A model generated the notes under the pieces. The model worked only from the letters and a program-made list of their open reading frames with translations. It was not told the origin of the DNA and did not search any database. Positions 62,065-64,000 of a stretch of 64,000 nucleotides of DNA are shown here, in pieces. The DNA comes from Salinicoccus sediminis (GTDB taxonomy: Bacteria > Bacillota > Bacilli > Staphylococcales > Salinicoccaceae), in assembly GCF_000986795.1 (NCBI RefSeq), contig NZ_LAYZ01000001.1, forward strand, positions 124,001-188,000, given 5' to 3'. Every line of letters starts with the position of its first letter. Position 1 is the stretch's first letter. Position numbers and translations under genes: made by a program.

Positions 62065-63750
62065 TCAGAACCGCCCTGACTTGAATATGGCGTAAAGCAT
62101 GCCCATGAACAGTATCATGGCGAGGATGAAGCCGATCTCGATGACGGGTATGTTCCAGAAGATATTGGTCTCTCCGCTCATCGCCTGGCCGATGATCAGT
62201 CCGACCATGATGATGCTGAAGGACAGGAGTACGATACTGAATGACAGACGGTTGCCGAGCTGGTCGAGGCGTCTCATATAGTGTTCACTGCGCTTCAGCA
62301 CGATTTCGACCGGCACCTGTCTTTTCTTCAGTGCCTTTGTGAATTCGTAGAGATTGCCCGAGGCACTGGCGAGATCATCGCTGAAGGCGGTCCACTGGTC
62401 GACTGCCCGGCCAGCGATGTTCTTCGGATTATACCGTTCTTTGAGCAGCTGTCTGCCGAAGGGTTCGGCGACATCGACGATGCTGAATTCCGGGTCCAGC
62501 TTGCTGACAGTGCTCTCCAGTGTCAGTATTGTCTTGCCGAGTATCGTGAAGTCCGACGGCAGTTTGATGCGGTGTTGGTTGGCGATGCCGAACAGGTCCT
62601 GTACCGCTTCACCCAGATGCATCTGGCTGAGCGGGATGTCATAGTACTTGTCCCTGAGCAGCTCGGCATCTTTGGTGAGCTGCTTCATATCGACATCATC
62701 CGGCACGACACCCATGCGGGCGATTGCCCGGACCACACCGTCGGCGTCTTTTTTCATCAGGGAGATGAGAAGGGTGCCGAAGTTCACCTTCATTTCCTTT
62801 GTCATCTTGCCGACCATGCCGAAGTCCATGAATGCGATGGTTTCCCCGGGCAGTACATTGATGTTGCCCGGATGCGGGTCCCCGTGGAAGAATCCTTCGA
62901 TCAGAATCTGATGGAAGACGGCATTTGTCACGCGTTCGGCGAGTGTCGTGCGGGAATAGCCGAGTGCCTCGATGGAGTCGAAATCATTGATCCGGATGCC
63001 TTCGATGTATTCCATCGTGAGAACGTTTTTTGTGGTTGCTTCCCAGTAGATTTCAGGGATATAGACTGTCCCGTCGTCTGCAAACTGCTTGCCGAGCCGT
63101 TCGGTATTCCTTGCTTCTATCGTATAATCGAGTTCCTCCAGTATGGCGCGTGAAAATTCATCGATCATATCCTTCACCTGGTACTGTCTGGCCCAGTTCA
63201 TGCGGGATTCTGCAAGGGAGGCAAGCCTGTGCAGTATCTCGAGATCATTGCGGACAGTCTGTTCTATATCCGGCCGCTGGACTTTGATGGCGACAGTTTC
63301 CCCGCTCAGGAGTTTCCCTCTGTGGACCTGCCCTATGGATGCGGAGCCGAGGGGCTTTTCTTCTATATGCTCGAATATCTCGTCCTTCGTTGCCCCGAGG
63401 GACATTTCTATGATTGACACCGCATCTTCGTACGGGAAGGGCGGGACATTGTTCTGCAGCTGTTCAAGCTCATTGATGATGTCGTCCGGCACGAGGTCGG
63501 GACGGGTGCTCGCAATCTGTCCGAGCTTGATGAAAGTGGGGCCCATCTCTTCCAGGAAGAGCCGTACGCGTTCCCCTCTGGATTTTTCCGCGTTGTCGCT
63601 TTTTCCCTGACGGAGCAGTATCCTCTTGGGCAGTGAAATCATTTCATCCAGTGCAAGTTCCTCTACAATGAAGCCAAACCCCGATTTGGAAAAGGCGATC
63701 GCAATTTCCCTGTATCTTCTTATATGCTGTATCCTTTTTTCGAAAATCAT
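62065..63750 (-). CDS. ABC1/UbiB-family atypical kinase-like protein
   Basis: A 561-residue UbiB/ABC1 (ADCK-like) protein. It has the KxGQ motif (FIKLGQIASTRPDLVP), the invariant Lys (AIKVQRP), the HGDPHPGN catalytic loop (EGFFHGDPHPGN), and DFG (MDFGMVGKM). Two membrane spans close the protein (LSFSIVLLSFSIIMVGLIIGQ, IPVIEIGFILAMILFMGMLY). UbiB proteins support isoprenoid quinone synthesis; here menaquinone is the likely quinone. The gene is monocistronic between two terminators. Confidence 0.9.
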   Translation of the reverse strand: MIFEKRIQHIRRYREIAIAFSKSGFGFIVEELALDEMISLPKRILLRQGKSDNAEKSRGERVRLFLEEMGPTFIKLGQIASTRPDLVPDDIINELEQLQNNVPPFPYEDAVSIIEMSLGATKDEIFEHIEEKPLGSASIGQVHRGKLLSGETVAIKVQRPDIEQTVRNDLEILHRLASLAESRMNWARQYQVKDMIDEFSRAILEELDYTIEARNTERLGKQFADDGTVYIPEIYWEATTKNVLTMEYIEGIRINDFDSIEALGYSRTTLAERVTNAVFHQILIEGFFHGDPHPGNINVLPGETIAFMDFGMVGKMTKEMKVNFGTLLISLMKKDADGVVRAIARMGVVPDDVDMKQLTKDAELLRDKYYDIPLSQMHLGEAVQDLFGIANQHRIKLPSDFTILGKTILTLESTVSKLDPEFSIVDVAEPFGRQLLKERYNPKNIAGRAVDQWTAFSDDLASASGNLYEFTKALKKRQVPVEIVLKRSEHYMRRLDQLGNRLSFSIVLLSFSIIMVGLIIGQAMSGETNIFWNIPVIEIGFILAMILFMGMLYAIFKSGRF

Positions 63751-63832
63751 ATTGACCTCCTGATTCAGATGGTACTGTTGTCCCTTTAATATCAGTATAC
63801 CCGTAAGAGAGGGGAATCATCTATTGAAATGC

Positions 63833-63858
63833 AAAAGGGCCTCCCCGGGGAAGCCCTT
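63833..63858 (-). terminator. Intrinsic terminator of the aspartate kinase gene
   Basis: AAGGGC and GCCCTT with inner CCCC/GGGG; on the reverse strand it is followed by TTTTGC. It lies just past the reverse-strand stop at 63862. Confidence 0.7.
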
Positions 63859-63861
63859 ATC

Positions 63862-64000
63862 CTATACACTTACATGCTGGAAATAGTTGTTGTAGATTGC
63901 CTGCAATGCCTTTTCTTCATCTTCTATGGCGATTGCGAACATCATGCTGATTTCTGACGCTCCCTGGTTAATCATGCTGATGTTGACATTGTTGTCGCTC
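63862..64000 (-). CDS. Aspartate kinase, C-terminal end (partial)
   Basis: The reverse-strand frame entering at the right edge reads SDNNVNISMINQGASEISMMFAI and EEKALQAIYNNYF before the stop. This is the last ACT domain of a YclM-type aspartate kinase, the first enzyme of the aspartate pathway; the invariant N-I-x-M-I-x-Q-G-x-S-E block is intact and belongs to the amino-acid-binding site. Only 45 residues are in the window. Confidence 0.85.
   Translation of the reverse strand, partial: SDNNVNISMINQGASEISMMFAIAIEDEEKALQAIYNNYFQHVSV

Noticed and set aside
62281-63153. 290-codon forward frame antisense to ubiB
   Set aside because: A mirror of a GC-rich, well-conserved UbiB frame; no promoter, ribosome site or known domain.

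Overview
The window is chromosomal DNA of a low-to-moderate GC Gram-positive coccus of the Staphylococcaceae/Salinicoccaceae type; Salinicoccus or a close relative is my best guess. This rests on gene order (rplU-prp-rpmA-obg-ruvAB-queA-tgt-yajC-secDF-recJ-apt-relA-dtd-lytH-hisS-aspS, then 6S RNA, rarA and cymR), the fused SecDF, the L27 precursor with its Prp protease, and a base composition visibly higher than in Staphylococcus aureus. The genus is inferred, not shown.

Layout. 1-3.1 kb: end of sbcD and all of sbcC. 3.2-10.9 kb: accessory genes: a SCO-type copper chaperone lipoprotein, a nucleoside hydrolase, an Rrf2 regulator with a perfect palindromic operator followed by two luciferase-like flavin oxidoreductases flanking a DUF896 gene, a deoxyribosyltransferase-like protein, SprT and a DUF2207 membrane protein. 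11.1-13.6 kb: comC-radC and two small genes. 13.6-23.1 kb: an apparent insertion between radC and mreC, with an orphan MerR-type promoter, two reverse-strand genes, a BmrCD-like heterodimeric drug exporter behind a long leader, and a SAM-riboswitch operon for methionine uptake (metNIQ plus an aminotransferase). 23.4-43.3 kb: the conserved core for cell shape, ribosome, DNA repair, queuosine, secretion, purine salvage, stringent response and a His/Asp tRNA-synthetase operon behind a T-box. 43.4-59.8 kb: an accessory block between aspS and 6S-rarA, with a LytTR/DUF3021 pair, three acetyltransferases, an antibiotic-phosphotransferase-like gene, a TipA-type MerR regulator, a YitT transporter, an OpuF/EgtU-like importer and two frameshifted genes. 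60-64 kb: 6S RNA, rarA, cymR, a UbiB kinase-like gene and the end of an aspartate kinase gene.

The most interesting item is a pair of homologous structured RNAs (about 15407-15586 and 23189-23338). Each has two short helices supported by compensatory changes, an identical 33-nt AU-rich segment and a covarying intrinsic terminator. One copy carries a small ORF whose Shine-Dalgarno is buried in the first helix. I do not recognise the family. Other notable points are a hisS-aspS T-box with overlapping Asp/His specifier codons, an AgrA-like LytTR direct repeat, an orphan MerR promoter, and a luciferase-like gene that appears to have lost its stop codon in a T-run and now reads through its own terminator.
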